From NCBI GenBank assembly GCA_015680685.1, contig MNCI01008656.1, forward strand, positions 796-25,702: DNA of 24,907 nucleotides. The letters are read 5' to 3'. The stretch is from Gnetum montanum (taxonomy: Eukaryota > Streptophyta > Gnetopsida > Gnetales > Gnetaceae). The notes under the pieces are model-generated. The model saw only the letters and a list, made by a program, of their open reading frames with translations, was not told where the DNA came from and searched no databases. This document shows, piece after piece, positions 9,261 through 19,874 of the stretch (position 1 is its first letter; every line of letters starts with the position of its first letter). Position numbers and translations under genes: made by a program.

Positions 9261-11200
9261 AAAAATGTTTACAAGATAATGATAACTTCTATGGATTGTG
9301 GAGATTGACGTTGTTCAGGATAGTTTGCCCAACCATTTACATGCACTAAACTTATGCTTATATTTTTCTATCATTGATGGTGATCTAATTTGTTTTGAGT
9401 TATCTGTTCTTCTAGATTAATCTGTAAGTTCCGTTTATATATTAAATACAGTTTTTTGGTTGTCTGGATGGTAAATCAGGGGAATTTCGTATTTTAAATT
9501 AGAAAAATTGTTTAGTTCTATTTGAACCATGAATTTAAATTAAAAAGATTTCATGGTTTTATTTGAATGAGTGAATCATGGATTTTTGCAAGTCATCCAA
9601 GTACACCTTATTGTCATTAATGATTAAGGGAGTTCTTTTTAGCCATTTGCATCCATGTTACTAGGTTTATTGTATTTCTTTTCCATTGTTGAATCAAGAA
9701 ACTTTTTGAGCCATCGGCATGTACTTTTTCTATGATGAATCAAGAGATTTTCTACTTTTTGATCGTGGAGGTTGATGCAAAAATGTTTACAAGATAATGA
9801 TAACTTCCATGGATTGTGGAGATTGACATTGTTCAGGATAGTTTGCCCAACCATTTACATGCACTAAACTTATGCTTATATTTTTCTATCATTGATGGTG
9901 ATCTAATCTGTTTTGAGTTATCTATTCTTCTAGATTATTGTAATGACTTATGCTCTATTGTTATCAAAAGAGTGGTAACAATGTTATCAAGATATCAATC
10001 GACAACTGTCTATTACAGTATTATATTTGAACTGCTCCTTTCTATGCAGTAAGCGAATATTGTTACGAAAACACAGAAATGTTTAAGTGACAGGTTTAGG
10101 GTATGTTTGCGTATACGAATCTCTCCACGCTGAATCTGTAACTTCTGTTTATATATTAAATACAATTTTTTGGTTTTGTCTGGATAGTAAATTAGGGGAA
10201 TTTAGTATTTTAAATTAGAAAAATTGTTTAGTTCTATTTGAACCATGAATTTAAATTAAAAAGATTGCTTGGTTTTATTTGAACGATTGAATCATGGATT
10301 TTTGCAAGTCATCCAAGTATACCTTATTTTCATTAATGATTAAGGGAGTTCTTTTTAGCCATTTGCATCCATGTTGTTACTAGGTTTATTGTATTTCTTT
10401 TCCATTCTTGAATCAAGAAAATTTTTGAGCCATCCGCATGTACTTTTTCTATGATGAATCAAGAGATTTTCTACTTTTTGATTATGGAGGTTGATGTAAA
10501 ATTATTTACAAGATAATGATAACTTCCATGGATTGTGGAGATTGACGTTGTTTAGGATAGTTTGCCCAACCATTTACATGCACTAAACTTATGCTTATAT
10601 TTTTCTATCATTGATGGTGATCTAATCTGTTGAGTTATTTGTTCTTCTAGATTATCGTAATGACTTATGCTATATTGTTATCAAAAGAGTCCTAACAATG
10701 TTATCAAGATATCCATCGACAATTGTTCGATTACAGTATTATATTTGAACTGCTCCTTTCTATGCAGTAAGTGAATATTGTTACAAAAATGTAGAAACGT
10801 TTAAGTGACAGGTTTAGGGTATGTTTGAGTATACGAATCTCTCCACGTTGAATCTGTAAGTTTGGTTTATATATTAAATACAATCTTTTGGTTTTGTCAG
10901 GATGGTAAATCAGGGGAATTTAGTATTTTAAATTAGAAAAATTGTTTAGTTCTATTTGAACCATGAATTTAAATTAAAAAGATTGCTTGGTTTTTTTTAA
11001 ACTACTGAATCATGGATTTTTGCAAGTCATCCAGGTATACCTTATTTTCATTAATGATTAAGGGAGTTCTTTTTGGCCATTTGCATCCTTGTTGTTACTA
11101 GGTTTATTGTATTTCTTTTCCATTTTTGAATGAAGAAAATTTTTGAGCCATTCACATGTACTTTTTCTATGATGAATCAAGAGATTTTCTACTTTTTGAT
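9261..11200. repeat. Three tandem copies of a 719-bp unit, first copy deleted
   Basis: Copies start at 9261, 9779 and 10498, each at a version of 'aaaaTgtTTACAAGATAATG', and run to about 11200. Copies 2 and 3 are about 719 and 703 bp. Copy 1 is 518 bp because about 200 bp are missing after 'cttctagatta'. That missing part is the stretch from 'atgacttatgc' to the 'ctctccacg' block, after which the copies realign at 'atctgtaa'. The unit contains short frames (for example 9816-10052) that do not look coding and are not kept open between copies. It starts about 175 bp after the cyclin stop codon. Confidence 0.9.
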
Positions 11201-11451
11201 TCTTTTCATTAACTCTTTGTGCAATGCTTTTTTATTCTTTTATTGATTTCTTTTTGATTTTTATTTGATTTCTTTTTAAAATTATTATTATTTGATTCTT
11301 CTCAAATTTAACATTCATTATGGTTAAGGCATGCTTTTTAATTATTTTCAAAGAATATGGGGGATTTTGTGTTGGGCTTTGAACTTAACGTCTTTGGGTG
11401 TAAATCTTGTGAGTAAACTATTTGGGTTATGACATGGTTGTAATGCATGAA
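11200..11451. repeat. Degenerate 240-bp repeat, copy 1
   Basis: This is a T-rich stretch with the anchors 'caaagaatatggggg', 'gttgggcttt', 'tgtaaatcttgtgagta' and 'gggttatgacatg'. The same anchors recur in the same order at 13277-13519 and 13520-13771. Copies are strongly diverged, so boundaries are approximate. Confidence 0.6.
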
Positions 11452-11480
11452 AAATTCAATATTGAAAAATTGAAAACTCT

Positions 11481-11658
11481 AGGTGAACTAATTAAACTTT
11501 GGATTTCAAAGGCTTTTGAGAAGAGGATCTAAAGCACCTTGGATGGTTTTGTTGATCACCTAGGGATCTAGGTGAACTAATTAGACCTTGGATTCCAAAG
11601 ACCTTTGAGAAGAGGATCTAAAGCGCTTTGGATGGTCTTGTTGATCACCTAGGGACCT
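11481..11658. repeat. 89-bp tandem duplication
   Basis: Units start at 11481 and 11570, each with 'aggtgaactaatta', and share 'agaagaggatctaaagc' and 'gttgatcacctaggga'. They differ at several positions. No coding content is visible. Confidence 0.85.
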
Positions 11659-12170
11659 AGAAATTTATAAATGGGTGTAAAAGAATTGAATAAAAATTGT
11701 AGATTTAACCAAGAGAAACAAGAAAAATATACTTGCACAAAATAGATAAACTATGACTTTTAGTGAAAATAATAAGAGTTGTAGATACAAAAAGTTCAAA
11801 GGAGTACAAGTTTTTTTTTATCCTTAAAATGTACAAAGAGTTGTGTAAGAACTAGGTGTAGGTTTGGTGAAACTGGTAGAGTGTGTCTTGCAATTAGCTC
11901 CATGATCTAGACACTAAAGTTTCACTCCTGAAACTCTTTGCAAGTTTGTTAGTTTGCTAAAAAAAAGTCCTTTCAATGTATTCAAATTTGATTTAAATAG
12001 GATATGGGTGTGTAATTTGTTGTTGCAAATTTTTTGCCATGATTGTTGATAGATTGTTGTAATTTGCAAGTGTAGCAAGCCATCAATTCCAATGTATTTT
12101 TCCACTTATGGTAAGTTTGATGCACCAAGGTCATCAAAAGTATGCTAGATGCTATAAAAAGTAAAAGTAA
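11659..12170. other. AT-rich intergenic DNA, nothing firm
   Basis: No gene is visible. Near 11873-11929 there is a weak resemblance to a tRNA-type A box and B box, which I did not accept. The minus-strand frame at 11914-12105 has no recognisable content. Confidence 0.5.
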
Positions 12171-12179
12171 ATGGACTTT

Positions 12180-12660
12180 GAAAATTACATTGGCTTCACC
12201 AAAATTCTTGTTGGCTTTGGAAAACTATGCTGGCTCTATGGAATCTTCGCTAGCTTTGTGGAATTCTCTTTCTTGCTAGAACCATGTTGGCTTTATGAAA
12301 TCCTCCTCATCCTTGTTGGAACCACATTGGCTTCATGGAATCTTCATCCTTGCTTGAACCATGCTGGCTTCATGGAATCCTCATCCTCCTTGGAACCATG
12401 CTGGACAACATGGTTTTGGCTTGGAATACTATGCTAGTTTCATGGAATCCTCACTACGACCACATTGGCCAACAAGGTTTTGGCATAGAAGACTATGTTG
12501 GTTTCATGGAATCCTCGTTGGGACCACATTGGATTCTAGCCTAGAAGACTATGCTAGTTTCATGGAATCCTTGTTGGGACCACGTTGGAACCACACTTGT
12601 TAGCGAGGTTTTAGCTTGGAAGACTATGTTGGTTTCATGGAACCCTCATTGACCTTGTTG
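12180..12660. repeat. Degenerate minisatellite built on 'ttcatggaatcctc'
   Basis: The core 'ggcttcatggaatcctc', followed by 'ttgg(g)accacattgg', recurs about eight times (near 12236, 12291, 12331, 12370, 12439, 12505, 12559 and 12635). Spacing is irregular, roughly 40-75 bp, with some units including 'gaagactatgttggt'. Several frames stay open through the array and give repetitive Trp/Cys/Glu-Ser peptides (12171-12437, 12335-12544, 12361-12603). Openness in more than one frame is a property of the repeat, not evidence of a protein. Confidence 0.8.
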
Positions 12661-13036
12661 AAGCCATGATGGCCTTGCTGGAAAAATGAAAGCCTAATAA
12701 TTCCAATGTTGGGTGTAGGTGGGTCCAGCATAATTTTGGCTTTGACCAACATAAAACCCATGAAAACACCAAATTTGGCAGTTCCCAAGGCATTTTCAGC
12801 CTTCCCAAGCCCAAATAAATATAGACATGGCATAACTTTTTTCACTTTAGAAGTGAGGCAATAACAACTTATGAGGCTTTTTTTTAGCCCCAATAAGTTA
12901 AAGTGTGTAAAATTGTAGCTTATGGGTTACAAACCTCACATTTTACAATGAAAATCCAACCTCAAGTTCAATGGTGAAGGTTACAATGCCAACAAGTTGC
13001 AACATGAATTTTCTTGATGGTGTTTCAATGTTGTGT
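12661..13036. other. Intergenic DNA, nothing recognised
   Basis: This lies between the minisatellite and the next degenerate 240-bp repeats. The minus-strand frame at 12624-12893 has no recognisable motif and overlaps the minisatellite. Confidence 0.5.
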
Positions 13037-13771
13037 TGCCATGTTCATTGCTTTTGATTTTTTTGTTTATTCTTTTAGCATTGAATATTCAATATATATA
13101 TATATATATAATCTTTTTACTTTTTGGCTCTTTATGTTTAATACTTTTTGAGTGTTTTTTTTTCATTTATTGTATTTTGAATCTTCTTGGATTTAACATT
13201 TAGTATTTTTGAGGTATGATCTTATATTTAATACTTTTTTATTCTTCTCAAAGAATATGGGATTGATTCTTTATGTTTAATGGCTTTGATTTTTGTTTTG
13301 CTTTATTCTTTGCAATTTTTTTGTTTGTTAGTTTTTTATTCTTTAAAGATTTAGCATTATGTATGGTTAAAATATGATCTTACATTTATTTCTTTTTATT
13401 TCTTTTTTCAAATAATATAGGGTACTAGTCCTGTGATTTTAACCTAGCTTTTATAGGTGCAAATCTTGTGAGTAGACTATCTAGGTTATAACCTATGTTG
13501 TGTTGCTATGTTCATTTCTTTTTAATTTTTTCTTTCATTTTATTTTTTTATTTGATTTTTTTCTATTTATTGTGTTTTAATTCTTCTTATATTTAACATT
13601 TAATATGATTTAGGTCTAATATTATATTTATTATTTGTTGATTCTTTTTAAAGAATATGGGGGCTATTGGTGTTGGGCTTTAAACTCTAAACCTAGCTCA
13701 TATGAGTGCAAATCTTGTGATAAAACTAATTGGATTATGACATGTTGCTATGTTCATTACTTTTTGATTCT
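13037..13771. repeat. Degenerate 240-bp repeat, three further copies
   Basis: Approximate copies are 13037-13276, 13277-13519 and 13520-13771. Shared anchors are 'ttgctatgttcatt.ctttttgatt', 'tttaacattta', 'aggtatgatcttat', 'aaagaatatgggg' and 'gtgcaaatcttgtgagta'; the first copy lacks the last block. A TA microsatellite (about 13092-13111) sits inside it. With 11200-11451 this makes four copies, the first separated from the rest by about 1.6 kb of other repeats. Confidence 0.65.
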
Positions 13772-14351
13772 TCAACATTATTTTGGAGAAAGGTATATTC
13801 TTTTTGAATGTAAAATTAAGGATTTTTATAGGTCATATCATTCGCATTCTACTTTAACTATGTTTATAATGTTTTTTCATGTAGTAGAGCATTAAAATAA
13901 CACAGAATTATAATATTTTTGAATTCATGAATATTTAGGTGATTTTTCTGAATCCATAAATTTGTATGTTTTTAAAATTTTAGCATTAATGTTTGGCTCA
14001 CTACCAACCAAACTAATTGCATAGTCAATGGAAAGATTGTTAGTGTTCCTAAGTAGAAATATAGACTAAAGCCAAATGGTTAAATATCAAATATTATATG
14101 TAAATAACAAATTAATTCTTTAAGTGGTAAGGAGACATGTCCAAATTAATTCTTTTTAGACTTTTAAATATTTCAAGAGATCCTAAATACTACGTTGTTT
14201 AGAATTTTCACTAATTTTCATTGTATAAAGACCAAGGATCACTTTAAAAAAGTTTTTGGTTTTCTCAAGATGAACCAAAATATGCATTAAAAATTCATCA
14301 TGACTTGCATTGTGATTGGAGATAGAAATTACGATGGATAATTAAGGTATC
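13772..14351. other. AT-rich intergenic DNA, nothing recognised
   Basis: No gene, RNA or repeat partner was found. The tail of the frame at 13635-13895 enters this region; that frame mostly covers the last 240-bp repeat and is not considered coding. Confidence 0.5.
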
Positions 14352-14356
14352 CTTAG

Positions 14357-15172
14357 TGATGAGTGGCAAGGTACCCCTACACTTAACCATACGAATATGA
14401 GCATCTCACGCGCGATCCGGTCGAACTCCAAGGACTAAGTGCTTACACGCCTTAATGGAACACTCAGGGTTAATCAATCGTTGTCTTCCCAAACTTACTT
14501 GTATTGTCACAGTTGTATGGTTAAGTAAGCTTGAGGTATCTGATTTTTTATAGCTTTTATATTTTTGATGTCTTATGCTAATAAAGGAAAGGAGAGAGAA
14601 CTAAGTGACTAACTTACACTAACTATTCACCAACTAAGTTCTAATTGTTCCTAACACCAGTATCCATTCCCACTTGCCGCACACATCTTGAACTAGTGCA
14701 ACGTTGTCAGGATTACCAAATGCTAGTCATTATTGGGTTACCAAGCGCTACACACATGCTCGAAGTGGTCGTATTGAGTGTACTTAACTAGGAGAGTTAA
14801 AAGGTTGAAAGAGATATTAATTAACTAAGAAAACATTTAAACATTCAACAATAATTAATTACTATTTATCTTAATTTGTATGCTGCAAGGTTTATCATAA
14901 AGTTCATCTTTATTGTCGTACACAAATGTGTGCTCAGGTACAATTTGCTTGAATGAAGATCTGTTCACTTTAAGACTTCTAGTGTGGGCACACAGAAATT
15001 ATTCTAACTCTCGAATGGTAAAACTGCAAGAGTTTGGCTAAGGGTCTAAGTCTAACTCCCCAGAGCAAGGGAAGCTGCCTCTTATTTATAGAAATTGAAG
15101 TAGGACACGATGCGATATCGCAGATGTGATATTGTGTATGCGATATCACGTACGCGATATCGCGGCTCATCA
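14357..15172 (+). mobile_element. Solo LTR of family 1 (copy C) with 5-bp target duplication
   Basis: It begins TGATGAG at 14357 and ends CTCATCA at 15166-15172. CTTAG flanks it at 14352-14356 and 15173-15177, a perfect target-site duplication. It is 816 bp long and collinear with copy B over its whole length (the 'aggtacccctacac' start, 'acttacttgtattgtca' and 'caggtacaatttgct' blocks, and the GATATC cluster at the end). There is no internal element sequence. It faces the opposite way from copy B, so the cyclin gene lies between two inverted LTRs. The minus-strand frame at 14979-15173 is an LTR reading frame, not a gene. Confidence 0.93.
15110..15165. repeat. Cluster of GATATC palindromes at the LTR 3' end
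   Basis: GCGATATCGC, a 10-bp palindrome, occurs twice here, with decayed relatives (GTGATATTGT, GCGATATCAC) between. The equivalent cluster is at 750-795 in copy A, and at 1450-1500 and 1600-1660 (minus) in copy B, where GTGATATCAC dominates. Confidence 0.8.
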
Positions 15173-15177
15173 CTTAG

Positions 15178-16489
15178 GGTATGCGTTAGTGAGTTAAACA
15201 ACTTTATCTTTTGGGCTATCATCATCTAGCATATTTTAAAGGATAAAAAATGTAAATTATGGCTCAAAACCCTAATTCTATGACTATAAATTTGTTAAGA
15301 AAGAAACAAACTCAATGCAATGTGAAGAAACCCTAATGTGATCAAAATGTTAACTAATGTCCCATTCATGATAATTATCTTAAAAATCTAGCAAACTCAA
15401 AAAATATTAATAGAATAATTAAATCTAAAAACTAGGCATTTCATTAAAGAGTTGCTAAATAGATAGAAATTGACCAAAACATATGCGCTATATGCAAAAA
15501 TACCAAAAACCCATACAAATGAAGAAAATCATTAAATTACCCTACTTAAAAGATAACACTAAAGGAAGAAACCTTCACACTATGATCTCCTAAATAAGCT
15601 CCAAATCCTAACCAAACTTGTAGGTCAACAATGGGATCTAAGAGAAGCCTAAAATGAGATTTGAAACTAAGCTCCTACCAGATCCTAGTTAATATCATAG
15701 ATTTAGATCTAGCTTTAGTCCTATTTAGTAGCATCTTTCTTTCTGATTTTGTCTCCTAGATATTAGTTGATGGTCTTTCATGGAATGGTTGTTTGGTTTT
15801 TATGCTTGCAAGTGTATGAGATGGTTGGTTAAAAAAGGTTATTTAAGGAAAAACTAAAAATAAAAAGAAATTATAATTCTAAAAATATTTAAAAATAGTA
15901 TTGTAACATGGTCTAGTATATAGCATTGGTTTAATGTACATCTCATAAAGATAAGCTACTAGTTATGTCTATACCTAAACTAATAACAAAGTCTAAACTC
16001 AAGGACATAACTAATGGAGGGGTTAACATGAGAGACTATAAAAACATAAGCTAAAACAAATTAAAAAATAAAAGATAAAACTAAATATTAAATTACAAAA
16101 ATACAAAATAATATAAACAAGGCATACCACAACCAAAGTAGTTCCTCATGTGCCAATCACTCATTGAGTGCTTAATACCTACTAGCTCTAAACTCTAAAA
16201 ATGAGGTTAGTGTACATATACTAGATTAAATGAAAAATTCAAAATGCAGAAAAGTAGAAAAATACTAAAAATATTAAAAACATAAAAAGTACTAAAAATA
16301 AAAATAAAAGAAAAAGAAAAAGAAAACATTATAATATAATAAATTAAAAGGCAATTAAAAAGAGGATAGCAAGGCACATAGCTCAAACCACAAAAGCATA
16401 GCCAATAAAAGAAAAAGGTTAATAAAGAATAATACATAGGATAATAAATAAGACATCTAGCATTCAAATCACAAACATACTAACAAGGG
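15178..16489. other. A/T-rich intergenic DNA, nothing recognised
   Basis: This region is strongly A-rich on the plus strand, especially 15840-16480. The minus-strand frame at 16207-16467 encodes a Phe/Ile/Tyr-rich low-complexity peptide that follows from the base composition. No gene, RNA or repeat partner was seen. Confidence 0.5.
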
Positions 16490-17640
16490 GTGTCTAATGT
16501 AGGAGTGTTATTGTAACAACATTACCCCTACGTTATCTGAGATCTAAAGGAATTACTTTAGATCCAATAACTCATAGTGGAAGACCTAGGAACTACATCT
16601 CCAAGCGAGCAATGCATCCACTTTAATTACTTAGAAGGGAGCATGTAATGCATTTGAATCTTTTTAATTAAATATATCCCTCTAGAAGATCATCTACGAC
16701 TTTGAATGAGGACAAACAAATAAACAACCTATAGACATCATTAGTAGGAGGACAATAATATATCTACATGGGGTGGCTTATCCCTAGACTTCTCATGAAT
16801 TGGTACAAGGTTTGACACATCATTGCACCTAGATTATCTAATCTAGACTACCTACATATCTACGATCATTACAAAATCAAGTCCCATGTAGTTCTATTAG
16901 TGCGAGGATAGGATGAAGAGGATAAAGAAGGGGAAATAGGATGGAGTCTCATTGTTCCTTAGAATTGCCAAGCCATAGTAGTTTTCCAATACTTAAGTAT
17001 CATGGATGCATATCTTAGAGTGTTCCATGATCCTTGAACTATGGGAAGGAACTAGGAGAACTGCTGACCTTGAGACCTCTCTCATAATTCTTTCCCATAC
17101 AAAAGAAGTGACATCCTCAGAGTGGAGCCTAGGATAAGCTTTAAGAGTACACTTATTGTATAGGTTTGAACTTCATTAAATTTTGGGAGTTACCTAACTC
17201 AAATGATACAAAACTCGATGAAAGGTACTAATCCCAAAGACTTGATATGTCCTTTCAACCAAGGCCTCGCATGAAATGTAACGAACACTTGGTGAAACCT
17301 AGAAATCATCCTACTCCATGATGAAAGAGATAAGATCAATTCAAAGAAATAACCTTACTAAGGAGTCCCTTAGATATATTCCTTTAGTTAGTTTAAGAGA
17401 CTTATCCTCATACATAGTTCCATACCTACAGAAGAGAACATACTCCTCTCTCACAAGTCTCGTTAAATGGCCCCTCAATGCCCGTTTATAATAAGAGATT
17501 TTTTGTTTAATCAATGTAAAGGATCACCAAGATTTATTTTCAGCCTTAACAATGGACTTGGGAGACCTCATTTCAAAGAGAACATCTTCCAAGGGGAGCC
17601 ATGTCTTAACAAGCAACCTCAAAGCTTCCTAGATCCCTAG
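16490..17640 (-). pseudogene. Decayed unidentified coding region, broken by the LTR at 17650
   Basis: Reading the minus strand from about 17636 down, one frame gives long protein-like stretches with scattered stops. The stops are few in the first 130 codons, one is a TGA where TGG would be natural (after ENKS), and the text has normal amino-acid composition (for example KTWLPLEDVLFEM and LRGHLTRLVREEYVLF). Protein-like text continues to about 16850, then in a shifted frame to about 16500 (VIGSKVIPLDLR near the end). I do not recognise the family. It could be a decayed transposon protein or a host gene. Its upstream part is cut by the family 2 retrotransposon starting at 17650. That it was coding is an inference from frame coherence. 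Confidence 0.45.
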
Positions 17641-17884
17641 GTAGGGTGCTGAAACACCACAAAATTTTGGCCTAGCACTTTCAAACAAGATTCAAGCTAA
17701 GTCATGCGGCTACCCAAGCATGAGTACAACATGACCAAACTTGGAGGCCTCCGAAATAGCCCCCGATGGTTCACAATTTAATAGGCAAGGTTCCCTCGGG
17801 GTCCACAGGCAACTGCACCAGCTTTCGGCATCTGGAATCAAAAGTTTTGGGCTCAAAATGCTTGGTTTTGGCTAAGTATACTTT

Positions 17885-18260
17885 GGTTACATTTTCTTAC
17901 GCTGCACAACGTAAGGCTCAGCGTCACCAACTTTTGGAGCCTCGAAACTGAGTCAAAACAGGCCAAAATTGAGCACAAGGATCCTCCATGACCTTCACCA
18001 AGGTCCCTAGTAGGTCCCAACCTCCAGAAAATCAAGATTTGGGCCTCAAATGTGCCATTTTGACTTGGTGACGCTGGGGTTACATTTTCTTACGCTGCAC
18101 AGCGTAAGGATCAACGTCACCAACTTTTGGATCCTTAAAACTGAGCCAAAACAGGTTGAAACTGAGCACAAGGACCCCCCATGACCTCCACTAATGGTTA
18201 CCCCAGGTTCCTAGCCCTCAGAATCTTGATTTTGGGCTCGAAAATATATTGTTTCCACTG
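17885..18260. repeat. 193-bp imperfect tandem duplication within the LTR
   Basis: Copies start at 17885 and 18078, both with 'ggttacattttcttacgctg'. They share 'cgtcaccaacttttgga', 'aaactgag.caaaacagg' and 'tgagcacaagga'. Each begins with a hairpin: CTTACGCTG-CA-CAGCGTAAG in copy 2 (perfect 9-bp arms) and a version with one mismatched arm base in copy 1. Confidence 0.85.
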
Positions 18261-18683
18261 CTTACGCCCAAGTCACGCCCAGGTCACACTGGGGTCACGC
18301 TGGAGCATGAGCACAGCATAACCAAATAAAAATTGGTCTAAACAAGTAGTCCCAAGCACAATGTTAGCATCAACTCAACTTCTAAGGATAGGCAACAGTT
18401 CTACTTGTTAACAGGCTCTAAAAAAATCAAAGTTTGGGTGTAAAACACGACATTTTGGCTTGGTTATGCCTGGGTCATGCCTAGCTCACACCTAGGTCAT
18501 GTTGGGATCATCCTAGAGTCACGCTGACAGCGTGAGCCCAGTGTAAGTTACCAAGATGGCTTAAAATCAAGTATAAATAGGCTCAAAAGTAGCATACAGG
18601 TGGCCCCCAAGGGTAGGCAACAGTTACGCTTGAAGGACAGGCCTTGAAAATGAAGATTCGATGCAAAATGAACCATTCTAACT

Positions 18684-18757
18684 AGCTCACGCCCAGCTCA
18701 CGCCCAGCTCACACCCAGCTCACGCCCAGCTCATACCCAGCTGATGCCCAGGTCATG
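18684..18757. repeat. 11-bp minisatellite 'agctcacgccc' in the LTR
   Basis: Six to seven consecutive units of agctcacgccc, with changes such as cacaccc, cataccc and tgatgccc. Looser versions of the same word occur at 18262-18300 and 18466-18530, so much of the LTR appears to have grown from this motif. Confidence 0.85.
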
Positions 18758-19678
18758 CTGACAGCGTGAGCCCAACATAAGCTGCCAAAAGTGGCCCAAA
18801 GCATTTCAGACACACGCCGAAGACACGCTAGGACAAGATCAACTCAAATCAACATCTTGCAGTAGCCAATCCAAGAGACCATGAAGTTCCAAGCAAGCCG
18901 AAGTCAAATTTTAATTACAAATTCATTGTAAATTTTTCATTGTAAGCTTCACTATGTGTGAGCCTGTCAAGCCCTTACGTTGCTTCCATGGGCATAAGCT
19001 AGCTTGCGTTGTAAGATACAGTGCACCTGGTCTAGAATGTAGTTTGCCCACATACACTTGTCACGCGATTCGTTTTTCTCTCATCTCGCATTCATCGATC
19101 CCATTCATTCCTACTCCCAGGCCTAGAAGAATGCATAAATACCCTGTGCATGAACATAAATGAGGTTGGCAAAAATTAGAAGCAAGAAAACAAGTAATCC
19201 TTAGCTTGAATGCATGTGGCTTCTAATGCCTATAAACACCTCGCATCGGAGCTTAACGTTCGACTTGCAACACAACTACGTTTTGACCAGTGCACATCTC
19301 ATTGATTCATACAACATTGTTCATTATTTGCCATCCATTGTCCTATTCTGATTTACTTTTCTGCATTCTTCCATTCCATTGCATGTTCCTACGTACATTC
19401 TATTTACGTTTCGTTACGTTTCATTATGTTCGTTACATTTCATTATGCTCCATTACTTTTCTTTGTGTTACATCATTTTCTTTGTTTCATGCTTCATGAA
19501 GATAACCCCAGCGTAGGTAGTAGCGTACTCTCGGGGAAGTCCTTGGGTTGATCTATGTGCAGACCATCCAAGGCACTCTGCCTTCATTTTTCTAGCTTGC
19601 CCTCACTCGAAGGTAGGGTCGTCTGTATCTCTCCGGAGGTCCTTTGGCGTTCGTTTTTTCTCCAGCTTTACGTCAACA

Positions 19679-19874
19679 ATTTCGGACAGTACAGGTGCTA
19701 CATGTAGCTTTGAGATTAAGGGATCTCGTCAATTCAATTAACTATATGTTGGATAACCATGAGCACACTAAAAATGTTATTCTTATGATCATTAGTCCAT
19801 GTTGGTAGGAAGGATGTTGAACAAAGTTCTCCTTCTAAACAAGGTTAAAAGGTAGATGACTGATACTCAATTTA
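19679..19874 (+). other. Element leader between the 5' LTR and gag
   Basis: The primer-binding site would be expected here. No clear match to a common plant primer tRNA was found. No coding content. Confidence 0.4.

Larger units (their letters stand above)
17650..19678 (+). repeat. 5' LTR of family 2 element (3' boundary inferred)
   Basis: The start is fixed by the match with 24667. The end is placed at 'cgtcaaca' (19671-19678) because LTRs end in CA and many plant gypsy elements have a 'caaca..tt' junction before the primer-binding site. The bases that follow (atttcggacagtacagg) do not give a clear TGG-type tRNA match, so the end is uncertain. The LTR is unusually repetitive inside: a 193-bp imperfect duplication, stem-forming palindromes and an 11-bp array. 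Confidence 0.6.

Noticed and set aside
11873-11929. tRNA-like A box (ctggtagagtg) and B box (agtttcactcct), possible SINE head
   Set aside because: The B box has several mismatches, no cloverleaf could be drawn, and no element ends or target duplication were found.
16207-16467. 86-codon minus-strand frame rich in Phe, Tyr and Ile
   Set aside because: It is an effect of the A-rich plus strand; no start context, motif or partner was seen.
18255-18790. CRISPR-like short direct repeats
   Set aside because: Units are 11 bp with no unique spacers of even length, in a eukaryotic LTR; this is a minisatellite.
19481-19489. Alternative end of the 5' LTR at 'tgtttca', complementary to the TGAAACA start
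   Set aside because: It gives a tidy 7-base inverted terminus, but the sequence after it has no primer-site look and the 'gtcaaca' junction at 19678 fits plant gypsy elements better. It remains possible until the full 3' LTR is seen.
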